Positions 54,625 to 64,000 of a DNA stretch of 64,000 nt are shown in pieces. The notes below the pieces were generated by a model, which did no database searches, was not told where the DNA came from, and saw only the letters and a list, made by a program, of their open reading frames with translations. Positions within the stretch are counted from its first letter, which is position 1; every line of letters starts with the position of its first letter. Source of the stretch: Actinotalea sp. Marseille-Q4924 (GTDB taxonomy: Bacteria > Actinomycetota > Actinomycetes > Actinomycetales > Cellulomonadaceae); the NCBI RefSeq assembly GCF_916618755.1, contig NZ_CAKAKB010000006.1:248001-312000 (forward strand). Reading direction: 5' to 3'. The translations under genes and the position numbers were made by a program.

Positions 54625-57600
54625 GCCGCGAGGCGGGCGTGGACACCCTCGCGACGACGGCCGAGCCGCGGGTCTTCGACGTCTGCGGCCCCCTGCCGGA
54701 GCGCACCACCGTGCTGGAGGCGAGCGCAGGCACCGGCAAGACGTTCACGATCGCGGCCCTGGCCACCCGGTACGTCGCGGAGGGCGCGGCGGAGCTCTCC
54801 GAGCTCATGCTCGTCACGTTCGGCCGCGCCGCGACGTCCGAGCTGCGCGACCGCGTCCGCGAGCGCCTCGTCGCCGCCGAGCGCGCGCTGCGGGACCCGG
54901 GCGTGCGGCACAGCGACGACGCGCTGCTGCGCCACCTGTCGGACGTCGACGACGCGGAGCTCGACCGCCGTCGCCGACGGCTCACCCGGGCCCTCGCCGA
55001 GTTCGACCGCGCCACGATCGCCACGACGCACGGCTTCTGCCAGCAGATGCTCGCCACTCTCGGCATCGCCGGTGACACGGACCCCGACGCGGTGCTGCTG
55101 CCCGACATCGCGGACCTGCGCGAGGAGGTCGTCGACGACCTGTACCTGCAGCGGTACGCCCTCGACCGGGAGCCCCTCCTCACCGTCAGCGACGCCCGCG
55201 AGGTCGCGCGGGCCGCCGTGAGCGACCACGACGCCGACCTGCGCCCGACCGAGGCGACCGGTGTCGCGGAGCACCGCCTGCGGTTCGCCGCCGGGGTCCG
55301 CGCGGAGGTCGTGCGACGCAAGCGCGCCCGGCGCCTCATCGACTACGACGACCTCCTCACGCTCCTGCGAGACGCCCTCACCGACCCGCAGACCGGGCCC
55401 GCGGCCGTCGAGCGGGTCCGCTCCCGGTACCGGGTGGTCATGGTCGACGAGTTCCAGGACACCGACCGCGTGCAGTGGGACATCCTGCGCACCGCCTTCC
55501 ACGGGCACCGCACGCTCGTCCTCATCGGCGACCCGAAGCAGGCCATCTACGCCTTCCGGGGCGCGGACGTCGTCACCTACCTCGCCGCCCGCCGCGACGC
55601 GCACGACACGGCGACGCTCGGCCGCAACTGGCGCAGCGACGCCGCGGTCCTCGACGGGCTGCACCACGTCCTCGGCACCACGGCCCTGGGCGACCCCCGG
55701 ATCGTGGTCCGCCCGGTCGAGGCGCAGCACACGGGCCGCCGGCACGACGGCGCGGCCGCGGTCCGGCTGCGCCAGGTCACCCGTGCGGCGCTGGGCGCGT
55801 CGACGGGCACGCCGGCCATCGGCGAGGTGCGCGCCCTCGTGTACGCCGACGTCGCCGCACAGGTCGTCCAGCAGCTCCGGACGGAGCGGCTCCGCGACGG
55901 GACCCCGCCGGGCACGACCCCGGTCGACGGAGCCGACGGCGCGGCGTCCGGGGCCGGCGGGACCGGCTGGCGGCCGCTGCGGCCGGGCGACGTGGCGGTC
56001 CTGTGCCGTCGCAACGCGGACGCGCTCGCCGTCCGCGACGCGCTGACGGCGGCGGGCGTCCCGGCGGTGGTCTCCGGGCTGTCCAGCGTGTTCCGGACCG
56101 CGGCGGCCGAGCAGTGGCTGACACTCCTGGTGGCGCTCGACCAGCCGGGGCACGCGGGTCGGGGCGCCGCGGCCGCCCTCACGCCGTTCCTCGGCTGGGA
56201 CGCCCACGGCCTCGCGGACGCCGACGACGACGCCCGTGACCGCCTCGCCGAACGGCTCCGCGCGTGGGCCCACGTGCTCACCGAGCGCGGGGTCGCCGCG
56301 CTGCTGGAGGCGGCGACCGCCGCGGGCCTCACCGAGCGGCTGCTCGGGCGGCCCGAGGGCGAGCGGCTGCTCACCGACGTCCGGCACATCGGTCAGGTGC
56401 TGCACGAGGCCGCCGTGCGCCAGCAGCTCGGCGCCGCCGCGCTGACCGAGTGGCTCCGGGCGCGCATCGCCGAGGCCGACCAGGACTACACCGAGGAGCG
56501 CAGCCGCCGGCTCGAGACCGACGCGGAGGCGGTACAGGTGGTCACCGTGCACGCCGCCAAGGGGCTGGAGTTCCCGGTCGTGCACGTCCCCTTTGCCTGG
56601 GACCGCTTCACCCCGAAGAACCCCGCGATCCTGCAGTACCACGAGGGCGACGACCGGCTGCTGCACGTCGGCGACGTCGGCAGCCCTGGGTACGCCGACG
56701 CGCTGCTGCGCCACCAGGCCGAGGACGTCGGCGAGGACCTGCGCCTGGCCTACGTCGCCCTGACCCGCGCGAGCAGCCACGTCGTCCTGTGGTGGGCGCC
56801 CAGCCGGAACACCGGCGGCGGGGCACTCACGCGCCTGCTGCTGGGTGGCCGCAGCGAGGGCGGGGAACCACCGTCCTCCGTCGCGGTGCCGCGCGACGCC
56901 CTGGTCACCGAGCGGTTCGCCGCCCTGGCTGCCGCGTCCGGCGGGACCCTGGCCCACGAGGTCGTGACCGACCGACCGACGGCGACCCGGTGGACCGCGC
57001 AGGAGGCCACCCGGCCGGAGCTCGCCGTCGCCCGCTTCGCGCGCACGCTGGACAGCACGTGGCGGCGGACCTCGTACTCGGGCCTCACGGCGGCCGCCCA
57101 CCACGCCTACGGGGGCGCACCGGTCGTCGCGGACGAGCCTGAGGGGGCCGGGATCCAGGACGAGCCCACGCCGGCCGGGTCGGCGGTCGCCCCGACCGAC
57201 GGCACCGCCACGGTCGCCCCCGGGCTGCGGGCGCTGCCGTCCCCCATGGCGGACCTGCCCGGGGGCACCGCGTTCGGCACCCTCGTGCACGAGGTCCTCG
57301 AGCACGTCGACACGGCGGCGCCGGACCTGGCCGCCGAGGTGCTGCGCCGCTGCGAGGAGACGCCGCTGCGGCGCAGCCTGGGCGTCGACGCCGCCACGCT
57401 CGCCGAGCGCCTCATGACGGTGCTGGAGAGCCCGCTCGGGCCGGTCGGTGGTGACCGCCGCCTCCGCGACGTCGCCCCGGTCGACCGGCTCCCCGAGCTC
57501 GAGTTCGAGCTGCCGCTGGCCGGCGGTGACACCCCGACGGGTCGAGCCGCGACGCTCCGTGACGTCGCGGCTCTGCTGTCCCGGCACCTGCCGCCCGACG

Positions 57601-58070
57601 ACCCGTTCGCGGCGTACGCGGGCCGGCTCGCGCACCCGGACCTCGCCGCCGAGTACGTGCGCGGCTACCTCACCGGCAGCATCGACGCCGTCCTCCGCCT
57701 GCGCGACACCGCGGGGGGCCCGACCCGGTACGTCGTCGTCGACTACAAGACGAACCGGCTCGCCGGGCCGGAGGAGGACCTGACCCTCTGGCACTTCCGT
57801 CCGGCCGCGCTCGAGGCGGCCATGATGGACGCCCACTACCCCCTGCAGCTCCTGCTCTACGCGGCCGCCCTGCACCGGTTCCTGCGCTGGCGGCTGCCCG
57901 CCTACGACCCGGACCAGCACCTCGGCGGGGGGCTCTACCTGTTCGTCCGCGGGATGGCCGGGGCCGACACCCCGGTCGTCGAGGGCCAGCCCTGCGGCGT
58001 CATGGCATGGCGGCCCCCGACCGCCGTCGTCCTCGGCCTCTCCGCCCTGCTCGAGGGGAGGACCCCGTGA
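54621..58070 (+). CDS. recB: Exodeoxyribonuclease V subunit beta (RecB)
   Basis: The 1149-residue RecB subunit: 3'-5' SF1A helicase plus nuclease. Walker A is EASAGTGKTFTIAAL (33-47), motif II is VMVDEFQDTDRVQW, motif VI region is VTVHAAKGLEFPVVHVPF, and the C-terminal nuclease core is VVDYKTN with D1041-Y-K1043. All catalytic residues seem intact. The GTG at 54621 overlaps the recC stop (GTGA), and the stop overlaps the recD start in the same way. Confidence 0.95.
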   Translation: MSREAGVDTLATTAEPRVFDVCGPLPERTTVLEASAGTGKTFTIAALATRYVAEGAAELSELMLVTFGRAATSELRDRVRERLVAAERALRDPGVRHSDDALLRHLSDVDDAELDRRRRRLTRALAEFDRATIATTHGFCQQMLATLGIAGDTDPDAVLLPDIADLREEVVDDLYLQRYALDREPLLTVSDAREVARAAVSDHDADLRPTEATGVAEHRLRFAAGVRAEVVRRKRARRLIDYDDLLTLLRDALTDPQTGPAAVERVRSRYRVVMVDEFQDTDRVQWDILRTAFHGHRTLVLIGDPKQAIYAFRGADVVTYLAARRDAHDTATLGRNWRSDAAVLDGLHHVLGTTALGDPRIVVRPVEAQHTGRRHDGAAAVRLRQVTRAALGASTGTPAIGEVRALVYADVAAQVVQQLRTERLRDGTPPGTTPVDGADGAASGAGGTGWRPLRPGDVAVLCRRNADALAVRDALTAAGVPAVVSGLSSVFRTAAAEQWLTLLVALDQPGHAGRGAAAALTPFLGWDAHGLADADDDARDRLAERLRAWAHVLTERGVAALLEAATAAGLTERLLGRPEGERLLTDVRHIGQVLHEAAVRQQLGAAALTEWLRARIAEADQDYTEERSRRLETDAEAVQVVTVHAAKGLEFPVVHVPFAWDRFTPKNPAILQYHEGDDRLLHVGDVGSPGYADALLRHQAEDVGEDLRLAYVALTRASSHVVLWWAPSRNTGGGALTRLLLGGRSEGGEPPSSVAVPRDALVTERFAALAAASGGTLAHEVVTDRPTATRWTAQEATRPELAVARFARTLDSTWRRTSYSGLTAAAHHAYGGAPVVADEPEGAGIQDEPTPAGSAVAPTDGTATVAPGLRALPSPMADLPGGTAFGTLVHEVLEHVDTAAPDLAAEVLRRCEETPLRRSLGVDAATLAERLMTVLESPLGPVGGDRRLRDVAPVDRLPELEFELPLAGGDTPTGRAATLRDVAALLSRHLPPDDPFAAYAGRLAHPDLAAEYVRGYLTGSIDAVLRLRDTAGGPTRYVVVDYKTNRLAGPEEDLTLWHFRPAALEAAMMDAHYPLQLLLYAAALHRFLRWRLPAYDPDQHLGGGLYLFVRGMAGADTPVVEGQPCGVMAWRPPTAVVLGLSALLEGRTP

Positions 58071-60037
58071 CCGTGACCACCGACACCTCCGAGCGGCCCG
58101 CCGGCGACGCCCGGCTCGCGGTGCTCGCCACCGGGGTGCTCGCCACCTACAACCGCGCGGGCGTCCTGACGACCGCCGACGTGCACGTCGCGCAACGCCT
58201 CGCGCGTCTCAAAGGCGAGCAGGACGAGAAGGTCGTGCTCGCCGTCGCCCTCGCGGTCCGCGCCCTGCGCCAGGGGGCCGTCTGCGTCGAGCTCGCCGAC
58301 CGCGGGGTCCTCACCACCACCGAGGCGGACGAGGCGGTCGAGGACCTGCCCTGGTACGAGCCCACCGAGTGGGCCGCCGCGCTGGAGGCCAGCCGCCTGG
58401 TCGCGGTCGGGCCCGTGGAGGACCTGGCGGACGTCCGCCCCGCGCGGTGGGTCGCCGGACGGCTCTACCTCGACCGGTACTGGCGCGACGAGCAGGTCGT
58501 GCGGACGGCGCTGGACGAGCGGCTGCGCGCCGGTCCGGGACGGGAGGTGGTCCACGACGCGTCCCCGCGGTCGGGCGCCGCCCTCGAGCCCGCTGCCGTG
58601 CGCGCGGCGGTGACCCGCCTGTTCCCCGAGGCCCAGGACGACCGCCAGCGGCTCGCCGCGGCCACGGCCGCACTGAGCCGCGTCACGGTGCTCACCGGCG
58701 GTCCGGGCACGGGCAAGACGACGACCGTGGCGACCCTGCTCGCGGTCCTCCAGGAGGTCGGCGGGGGCGACCTGCGCATCGCCCTCGCCGCGCCGACGGG
58801 CAAGGCGGCCGCCCGGCTGCAGGAGGCGGTTCACGCCGTCGTGCGCGGTCTGCCCGAGCCCGACCGGCGGCGCGTCGGGGAGCCGGCGGCCACGACCGTG
58901 CACCGGCTGCTCGGCTGGCGCTCGACCACCCGCTTCCGGCACGACCGGACCCACCGGCTCCCCCACGACGTCGTCGTCGTGGACGAGACGTCCATGGTGT
59001 CGCTGCCGCTGATGGCCCGGCTCCTGGAGGCGCTGCGGCCGCAGGCTCGGCTCGTGCTCGTCGGCGACCCCGACCAGCTCGCGTCCGTGGAGGCCGGGGC
59101 CGTCCTCGGCGACCTCGTCGCCCGGCCCCCCGCGGACGACGACCCCGGTTCCCGCGACACCGTCGACCTGCCGACCCGGCTGGCCGCGGTGGTGCCGGGC
59201 GACGTGCCCGACGACCCGGCGGAGCTGCGCGCGCTCCGCAACGGCGTCGTCCGGCTCACCCGGGTGCACCGCTACCACGGAGCGCTCGCCGAGCTGGCGG
59301 AGGCGATCCGGCGCGGCGACGGCGACGCCGCCCTCGCCGTGATGCGGGGCGGCGCGACGGACGTCGAGCTCGTCGAGTCCGCGCACCTCGGGGAACTCGG
59401 TCACCTCACCGACGACGACGTGGCCGGCGTGCGCGCCGACGTCGTCGCCACGGGCACGGCGCTCGTGGACGCCGCCCGGGCCGGCGACGCCGCCGAGGCC
59501 CTCCGGGCGCTGGAGTCCCACCGGCTGCTCGTCGCGCACCGCCGCGGTCCCGCGGGCGTCAGCACCTGGGCGGACCGCGCCGAGCGGTGGGTCGCCGATG
59601 CGGTGCAGGAGGACCTCACGGGGCCGTGGCCGCTCGGCCTGCCCCTCCTCGTGACGACGAACGACCGGGACACCGGCCTGTCGAACGGCGACACGGGCGT
59701 CGTCGTCGACGACGGCCGCGGGGGGCGCACCGTGGCGTTCGGCGACCCGGACTCCCCGCGCCTGGTCCGACCGCACCGGCTGCCGGCGGTCCAGGTCGTC
59801 CACGCCATGACCGTCCACCGCGGCCAGGGGAGCCAGTTCCGACGCGTGTCGGTCGTCCTGCCGCCCGCCACGTCGCCGCTGCTGACGCGCGAGCTCCTCT
59901 ACACGGCGGTGACGCGGGCGCGGGAGCACGTGCGTGTCGTCGGGACGGAGGAGGCGATCCGCGTCGCGGTCGCACGGCCGATCCGCCGCGCGTCGGGTCT
60001 CCGTGAACCGCTGCCGACGACGCCGCCGCCGGGCTGA
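58067..60037 (+). CDS. recD: Exodeoxyribonuclease V subunit alpha (RecD)
   Basis: The 656-residue RecD subunit, a 5'-3' SF1B helicase. Walker A is LTGGPGTGKTTTVATLL (209-225), a second nucleotide-contact region is AAPTGKAAARLQEAV, motif II is VVVDETSMVSLPLMARL, and motif VI is ELLYTAVTRAREHVRVVG. The N-terminal 100 residues form the RecB-contact region. The GTG at 58067 overlaps the recB stop. A complete recBCD operon is present. Confidence 0.95.
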   Translation: MTVTTDTSERPAGDARLAVLATGVLATYNRAGVLTTADVHVAQRLARLKGEQDEKVVLAVALAVRALRQGAVCVELADRGVLTTTEADEAVEDLPWYEPTEWAAALEASRLVAVGPVEDLADVRPARWVAGRLYLDRYWRDEQVVRTALDERLRAGPGREVVHDASPRSGAALEPAAVRAAVTRLFPEAQDDRQRLAAATAALSRVTVLTGGPGTGKTTTVATLLAVLQEVGGGDLRIALAAPTGKAAARLQEAVHAVVRGLPEPDRRRVGEPAATTVHRLLGWRSTTRFRHDRTHRLPHDVVVVDETSMVSLPLMARLLEALRPQARLVLVGDPDQLASVEAGAVLGDLVARPPADDDPGSRDTVDLPTRLAAVVPGDVPDDPAELRALRNGVVRLTRVHRYHGALAELAEAIRRGDGDAALAVMRGGATDVELVESAHLGELGHLTDDDVAGVRADVVATGTALVDAARAGDAAEALRALESHRLLVAHRRGPAGVSTWADRAERWVADAVQEDLTGPWPLGLPLLVTTNDRDTGLSNGDTGVVVDDGRGGRTVAFGDPDSPRLVRPHRLPAVQVVHAMTVHRGQGSQFRRVSVVLPPATSPLLTRELLYTAVTRAREHVRVVGTEEAIRVAVARPIRRASGLREPLPTTPPPG

Positions 60038-60123
60038 CCTCGCGGTGCTCCGGGTCGTCCGCCATCCACAGCCCGGACGGTCCCGGGGGCGGGTCGCCGG
60101 CCGGCGCTGGTCAGGGTGTCCAG

Positions 60124-60867
60124 GTGATCCGACTCCGCGCCGCTGCAGCGCTCACCGCCGTCCTCGTCCCTCTCCTCGCCGCCTGCTCGGCACCTCTCCA
60201 GGACCCCACCACCGAGGGGCCCGTCACGAGCTCACCCGACCCTGCGGGTCAGGGCCGTACCGACGACACAGCCGCCGCGGCGCCTCGGGCTGACGACGCC
60301 CACCAGCCCGGGACCACGCCGTCGGACGCCGGGGAGCTCTCCGACCTCGTCACGATCGCAGCGGTCGACCCGGCCCTGGGGCACGGGCACGACGTCAGCG
60401 GGGCGGCGATCGCCACCGACGCCGCTGCCGCCGCCCGCGCCGAAGGCTCGCAGGTCGGCGCCGAGCTCACCGCCACGCTCTTCGTCGCCGCCTGGAACGA
60501 CGCCCTCAACACCGGTGACGGGGCGCAGGTGCGCGCCCTCTCGCTCGAGTCGTGCACGTACTGCGCGGCGGTGGTCGAGGCAGCCCAGCAGTCGACCGTG
60601 GACCCCACGGTGACCATCTCCACGACGCTCTGGCCCGTCACGTCGTGGGGGCCGTCCGAGGACCCACCGCACAGCACGGTCGTCGCCGGCATCGAGCTCG
60701 TCGCCGTGCGCGCAGGCGACCCGACGGCCGCCGAGGCCCTCGAGATCGAGGTCGTCGACCACCGGCTCCAGCTCGTGCAGGTCACCACAGCGTGGGTGGA
60801 AGGCGCCTGGTGGGTCCGGAGCGTGGTCGCCGAGCCGTGGGACGGCAGCGACCCGCTGTCGTCCTGA
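60124..60867 (+). CDS. DUF6318-family lipoprotein
   Basis: A 247-residue lipoprotein with signal sequence AAAALTAVLVPLLAAC (lipobox LLAAC). After a Thr/Ala-rich linker, the mature domain has TLFVAAWNDALNTGDGAQVRALSLESCTYCAAVV. The ESCTYC cysteine pair and the following beta region mark DUF6318, an actinobacterial family of unknown role. The GTG start is 86 bases after recD; whether it is co-transcribed is not clear. Confidence 0.75.
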   Translation: MIRLRAAAALTAVLVPLLAACSAPLQDPTTEGPVTSSPDPAGQGRTDDTAAAAPRADDAHQPGTTPSDAGELSDLVTIAAVDPALGHGHDVSGAAIATDAAAAARAEGSQVGAELTATLFVAAWNDALNTGDGAQVRALSLESCTYCAAVVEAAQQSTVDPTVTISTTLWPVTSWGPSEDPPHSTVVAGIELVAVRAGDPTAAEALEIEVVDHRLQLVQVTTAWVEGAWWVRSVVAEPWDGSDPLSS

Positions 60868-61001
60868 CGGCGCCGTTCGCGCCCGCCCGCGCCACGGGCC
60901 ACGGGTGGCCGCACACGCACGGGTCGTCGGCCCCGCCCTGCGGAATGCCCGTGCGAGAGGCACGGTTGCACCGACGTCCACCGCAGCCGACGAGGAGCAC
61001 C

Positions 61002-62429
61002 GTGACGACCGACCGCGCGACGAAGGACGGCACGGCCGCCGTCGGCTTCCGGTCCGAGCGCGGCCGCATCCTCGTCGCCCTCATGGTGACGACGGGCCTC
61101 ATCGCCATCGACTCGACGATCCTCGCCACCGCGGTCCCGACGATCGTCGCCGACCTCGGCGGCTTCTCCAGCTTCCCGTGGCTGTTCTCGATCTACCTGC
61201 TCACGCAGGCCGTGTCCGTCCCCATCTACTCCAAGCTGGCGGACACGGTGGGTCGCAAGCCGGTCGTCCTCCTCGGGATCGGGCTCTTCGCGGTCGGGTC
61301 CCTGCTCTGCGCGGTCGCGTGGTCGATGCCGGCCCTCATCGCGTTCCGGGCCATCCAGGGCCTCGGGGCCGGCGCCGTCCAGCCCATGGCGGTGACCATC
61401 GCCGGCGACATCTACAGCGTCGCGGAGCGGGCCAAGGTCCAGGGCTACATCGCGAGCGTGTGGGGCGTCTCAGCCGTCGTCGGCCCGACGCTCGGCGGCG
61501 CCTTCGCCCAGTTCCTCACCTGGCACTGGATCTTCCTCGTCAACCTCCCGCTGTGCGTCGCCGCCGCGTGGCTGCTGGTGCGCTTCCTCGACGAGACCGT
61601 CGAGCGGCGCAGCCACCGGATCGACTGGGCGGGCGGCCTGCTGCTCACCGGGTCGATGAGCCTGCTCATCCTCGCGATGCTGGAGGGCGGGAACGCCTGG
61701 GCGTGGACGTCACCGCAGAGCGTGGGTGCGTTCACGGTCGGCCTGGGGATGCTCGCGGCGTTCGTGCTGGTCGAGCGGCGCGCGGCGGAACCGGTCCTGC
61801 CGCTGTGGGTGCTGCGTCGGCGCCTGCTGCTCACGACCGCGCTCATCGGCATGGGCGTCGGCGTCGTGCTCATGGGCGTGACGACCTACGTCCCGACCTA
61901 CCTCGAGGCGCTGCTGGGCGTGACGCCTCTCGTCTCGGGCCTCGCGCTGGCCTCCCTCACCATCGGCTGGCCGATCGCCGCGACGGTGTCGGGACGCATC
62001 TACCTGCGCATCGGCTTCCGTCGCACCGTGCTCATCGGCATCGCCGTCCTCGTCACGGCGGCGACGACGCTGGCCGTCACCTCCGGCACGGCGTCGGTCG
62101 TCGTGGTCGCGGTGTGCTGCTTCGTCATGGGCCTGGGCCTCGGCCTCGTCGCCTCCCCGAGCCTCATCGCCGCGCAGTCCAGCGTCGGCTGGGGCGAGCG
62201 CGGCGTGGTCACGGGCGCCAACATGTTCGCCCGCGCGATCGGCAGCGCCGTCGGCGTCGCCATGCTGGGCGCGCTGGTGAACGGCCTCATGCGGGGCCAG
62301 GACGCCGTGTCCGCACCCGAGCGCTTCGGGGACGCCGCCACGGCGGTGTTCACCGCGGTCGCCGTCGTGGCCGGGGCCCTCGTGCTCGCGGCGCTGGCCA
62401 TGCCGCGCAACGACCGCCCGGTCCCCTAG
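61002..62429 (+). CDS. DHA2-family MFS drug exporter (EmrB/QacA-like)
   Basis: A 475-residue transporter. Near the start it has GLIAIDSTILATAVPTIVADLG (the D1-type motif with an acidic residue in helix 1) and YSKLADTVGRKPVVLLG (motif A). RAIQGLGAGAVQPMA is motif B, and GYIASVWGVSAVVGPTLGGA is motif C, diagnostic of drug-proton antiporters. The long hydrophobic profile fits 14 helices. GAGGAG precedes the GTG at 61002. It probably exports toxic compounds; substrates are unknown. Confidence 0.9.
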   Translation: MTTDRATKDGTAAVGFRSERGRILVALMVTTGLIAIDSTILATAVPTIVADLGGFSSFPWLFSIYLLTQAVSVPIYSKLADTVGRKPVVLLGIGLFAVGSLLCAVAWSMPALIAFRAIQGLGAGAVQPMAVTIAGDIYSVAERAKVQGYIASVWGVSAVVGPTLGGAFAQFLTWHWIFLVNLPLCVAAAWLLVRFLDETVERRSHRIDWAGGLLLTGSMSLLILAMLEGGNAWAWTSPQSVGAFTVGLGMLAAFVLVERRAAEPVLPLWVLRRRLLLTTALIGMGVGVVLMGVTTYVPTYLEALLGVTPLVSGLALASLTIGWPIAATVSGRIYLRIGFRRTVLIGIAVLVTAATTLAVTSGTASVVVVAVCCFVMGLGLGLVASPSLIAAQSSVGWGERGVVTGANMFARAIGSAVGVAMLGALVNGLMRGQDAVSAPERFGDAATAVFTAVAVVAGALVLAALAMPRNDRPVP

Positions 62430-62499
62430 CAGGCACAGGCGGCACGAGCGCGAGCTCGGGCGCCGTGGCCGTGCGCCTGACGCGACCTACAGTCACCTC

Positions 62500-63285
62500 A
62501 TGACGCATCCCATCCGCATCGCGGTCCAGCTCCAGCCCCAGCACGCCGAGTACACGCAGATCCGCGACGCCGTGCTGCGCGCGGAGGACGCGGGCGTCGA
62601 CGCGATCTTCAACTGGGACCACTTCTTCCCGCTGTCCGGCGACCCGGACGGCAAGCACTTCGAGTGCTGGACGATGCTCGGCGCGTGGGCGGAGCAGACG
62701 AGCCGCGTCGAGATCGGCGCGCTGGTGACCTGCAACTCCTACCGCAACCCCGAGCTGCTGGCGGACATGGCGCGGACGGTCGACCACATCTCCGGCGGCC
62801 GGCTGATCCTCGGCATCGGCGCCGGCTGGTTCGAGAAGGACTACGACCAGCTCGGGTACGAGTTCGGCACCGCGGGCTCGCGGATCGCCGACCTCGCCCA
62901 GGCCATGCCGCGCCTCACGGCTCGCCTCGCTGCCGGGAACCCGGCGCCGACCCGGCAGATCCCCGTGATGATCGGCGGCGGTGGCGAGCGCAAGACGCTG
63001 CGGATCGTGGCCGAGCACGCCGACATCTGGCACACCTTCGGTGGGGTCGACGTCCTCACGCGCAAGAGCGCCATCCTCGACGACCACGGCGCCGCGGTCG
63101 GTCGCGACGCGACCGTCATCGAGCGTTCCGTGGGCGTCAGCAAGCCGCCCGAGGCCGTCGCCGACGCCCTCGTCGCAGCGGGCGCCACCCTCTTCACCAT
63201 CGGCGTCTCCGGCCCCGACTACGACCTCTCCCTGGTCGAGCAGTGGGTCCGCTGGCGCGACGCGCGGGCCGCCGCCGGCGCGTGA
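62500..63285 (+). CDS. LLM-class F420-dependent oxidoreductase
   Basis: A 261-residue luciferase-like TIM-barrel enzyme. It starts MTHPIRIAVQLQPQHAEYTQIRD and has DAIFNWDHFFPL, TCNSYRNPELLADMARTVDHISGGRLILGIGAGWFEKDY and IPVMIGGGGERKTLRIVAEHADIW. This pattern marks the F420-using LLM subgroup of actinobacteria rather than FMN-luciferases. The substrate is unknown. Its stop overlaps the start of the ComB-like gene (GTGA), so the two are co-translated. Confidence 0.88.
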   Translation: MTHPIRIAVQLQPQHAEYTQIRDAVLRAEDAGVDAIFNWDHFFPLSGDPDGKHFECWTMLGAWAEQTSRVEIGALVTCNSYRNPELLADMARTVDHISGGRLILGIGAGWFEKDYDQLGYEFGTAGSRIADLAQAMPRLTARLAAGNPAPTRQIPVMIGGGGERKTLRIVAEHADIWHTFGGVDVLTRKSAILDDHGAAVGRDATVIERSVGVSKPPEAVADALVAAGATLFTIGVSGPDYDLSLVEQWVRWRDARAAAGA

Positions 63286-64000
63286 CCGTGGACCCCGCCC
63301 ACGGTCAGCTGCCGTTCCTCGTCCGGCTGGACTGGGGCCTGGACGGCGCCCGTGCGATCGCACCGGGGACGTCGACGACCGTGGTCGTGGACGTGCTCTC
63401 CTTCACCACCACGGTGTCGGTCGCGCTGGACGCGGGGATCGACGTGCTCCCCTACCCCGCGTCCGACGCCGGTGGGGTCGACCACGCGGTGGCGCACGAC
63501 GCGGTGCTGGCCGTCCCCCGCTCATCGGCCGGGCCGGGCGACGTCAGCCTCTCCCCGGCGAGCCTCCGCGCCGCCCGGGGCATCAGGCGGCTCGTGCTGC
63601 CGTCGCCGAACGGCTCCACCATCGCCGCCCACCTCTCCGGCTCCGGCCGCGGCGTGCTGGCGGCGTCCTTGCGCAACGCCACGGCGATCGCCGAGTGGAT
63701 CACCGCCCAGCACGGTCCGGACGGCGCCCCGGTCGCCGTCGTCCCCTCCGGTGAGCGCTGGCCCGGCGGCACCCTGCGCCCTGCGGTGGAGGACCTCTGG
63801 GGTGCAGGGGCGGTCGTCGTCGGACTGCTCGAGCGGGGGTGGACCAGCGCGTCCCCGGAGGCCCGCACCGCGGCTGCCGCGTTCCGGGAGGTCCGGGCGG
63901 GCCTGGGGGCCCAGCTGCGCAGCTGTGCGTCGGGTGCCGAGCTGATCGCGGCGGGGCACCCCCACGACGTCGACGTCGCCGCCGAGCTCGACCTCAGCAG
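63282..64000 (+). CDS. comB: 2-phosphosulfolactate phosphatase family (ComB-like), 5' part
   Basis: The frame is open to the end of the window (about 239 residues; the last residues are missing). ComB signatures are VVVDVLSFTTTVSVALDAG, LVLPSPNGSTIAAHL, VVPSGERWPGG and CASGAELIAAGHPHDVDVAAELDLS, the last near the usual C-terminus. ComB hydrolyses 2-phosphosulfolactate in coenzyme M synthesis in archaea; in actinobacteria without that cofactor the physiological substrate is not known. The GTG start overlaps the oxidoreductase stop. Confidence 0.88.
   Translation, partial: MTVDPAHGQLPFLVRLDWGLDGARAIAPGTSTTVVVDVLSFTTTVSVALDAGIDVLPYPASDAGGVDHAVAHDAVLAVPRSSAGPGDVSLSPASLRAARGIRRLVLPSPNGSTIAAHLSGSGRGVLAASLRNATAIAEWITAQHGPDGAPVAVVPSGERWPGGTLRPAVEDLWGAGAVVVGLLERGWTSASPEARTAAAAFREVRAGLGAQLRSCASGAELIAAGHPHDVDVAAELDLS

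Noticed and set aside
1-64000. CRISPR arrays, tRNA genes and integrase/attachment sites
   Set aside because: No spaced direct repeats, no tRNA-like arms and no recombinase motifs were found by reading; the island borders therefore remain undefined.

Overview
The window is GC-rich (about 70% or more in most genes) with frequent GTG starts and tightly overlapping reading frames. It reads as part of the chromosome of a high-GC actinobacterium. The gene content (DUF6318-type lipoprotein, actinobacterial RecBCD, F420-type LLM oxidoreductase, PASTA lipoprotein) would fit a Cellulomonas/Promicromonospora-like member of the Micrococcales, but that placement is inference. I saw no rRNA, tRNA, CRISPR array, integrase or transposase.

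Layout. 1-2.6 kb: the 3' end of arginine deiminase, an FAD monooxygenase and two small envelope proteins. 2.7-38.9 kb: a large defence island. It opens with a NERD-UvrD helicase (minus), a solitary DUF262/DUF1524 (GmrSD-type) enzyme, and a three-gene minus-strand cluster ending in a second NERD-helicase; its middle gene carries a frameshift. The core follows: an HNH nuclease, a Dcm-type cytosine methyltransferase divergent from a Vsr endonuclease, and a nearly uninterrupted plus-strand operon at 14.05-35.06 kb. The operon encodes, in order, a GHKL ATPase, an unrecognised protein, a DUF6339-like protein, a DUF1156 DNA methyltransferase broken by a stop codon and a frameshift, a HEPN-DUF499 ATPase, a second (MORC/MutL-like) GHKL ATPase, a DUF4420 PD-(D/E)XK protein, a Z1 helicase, a SNF2 helicase and a UvrD-like protein. 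A second HNH gene, a nuclease-DUF2075 helicase and a MazG-type pyrophosphatase close the island.

39-51 kb is ordinary accessory/housekeeping sequence: secreted and membrane proteins, an ABC-2 exporter pair, a cation transporter, MFS permeases, a flavodoxin-like protein, a quinone oxidoreductase, two pRiA4b ORF-3-related genes and a DinB-like protein. 51.2-60.0 kb is recC-recB-recD with overlapping starts. 60-64 kb holds a lipoprotein, a DHA2-type MFS exporter, an LLM oxidoreductase and the 5' part of a ComB-type phosphatase.

The most interesting object is the 21 kb operon. The MORC-like ATPase, DUF4420 nuclease, Z1 helicase, Dcm and Vsr match a known class of MutL/MORC-associated restriction systems. 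Here they are interleaved with a DUF1156-DUF499-SNF2-UvrD set and a second GHKL-led triad (GHKL, unknown, DUF6339). Start/stop overlaps suggest coupled translation of most genes. The modification enzyme of the DUF1156 part is interrupted and lies in a lower-GC stretch. So the system is either partly decayed, still protected by Dcm alone, or dependent on recoding.
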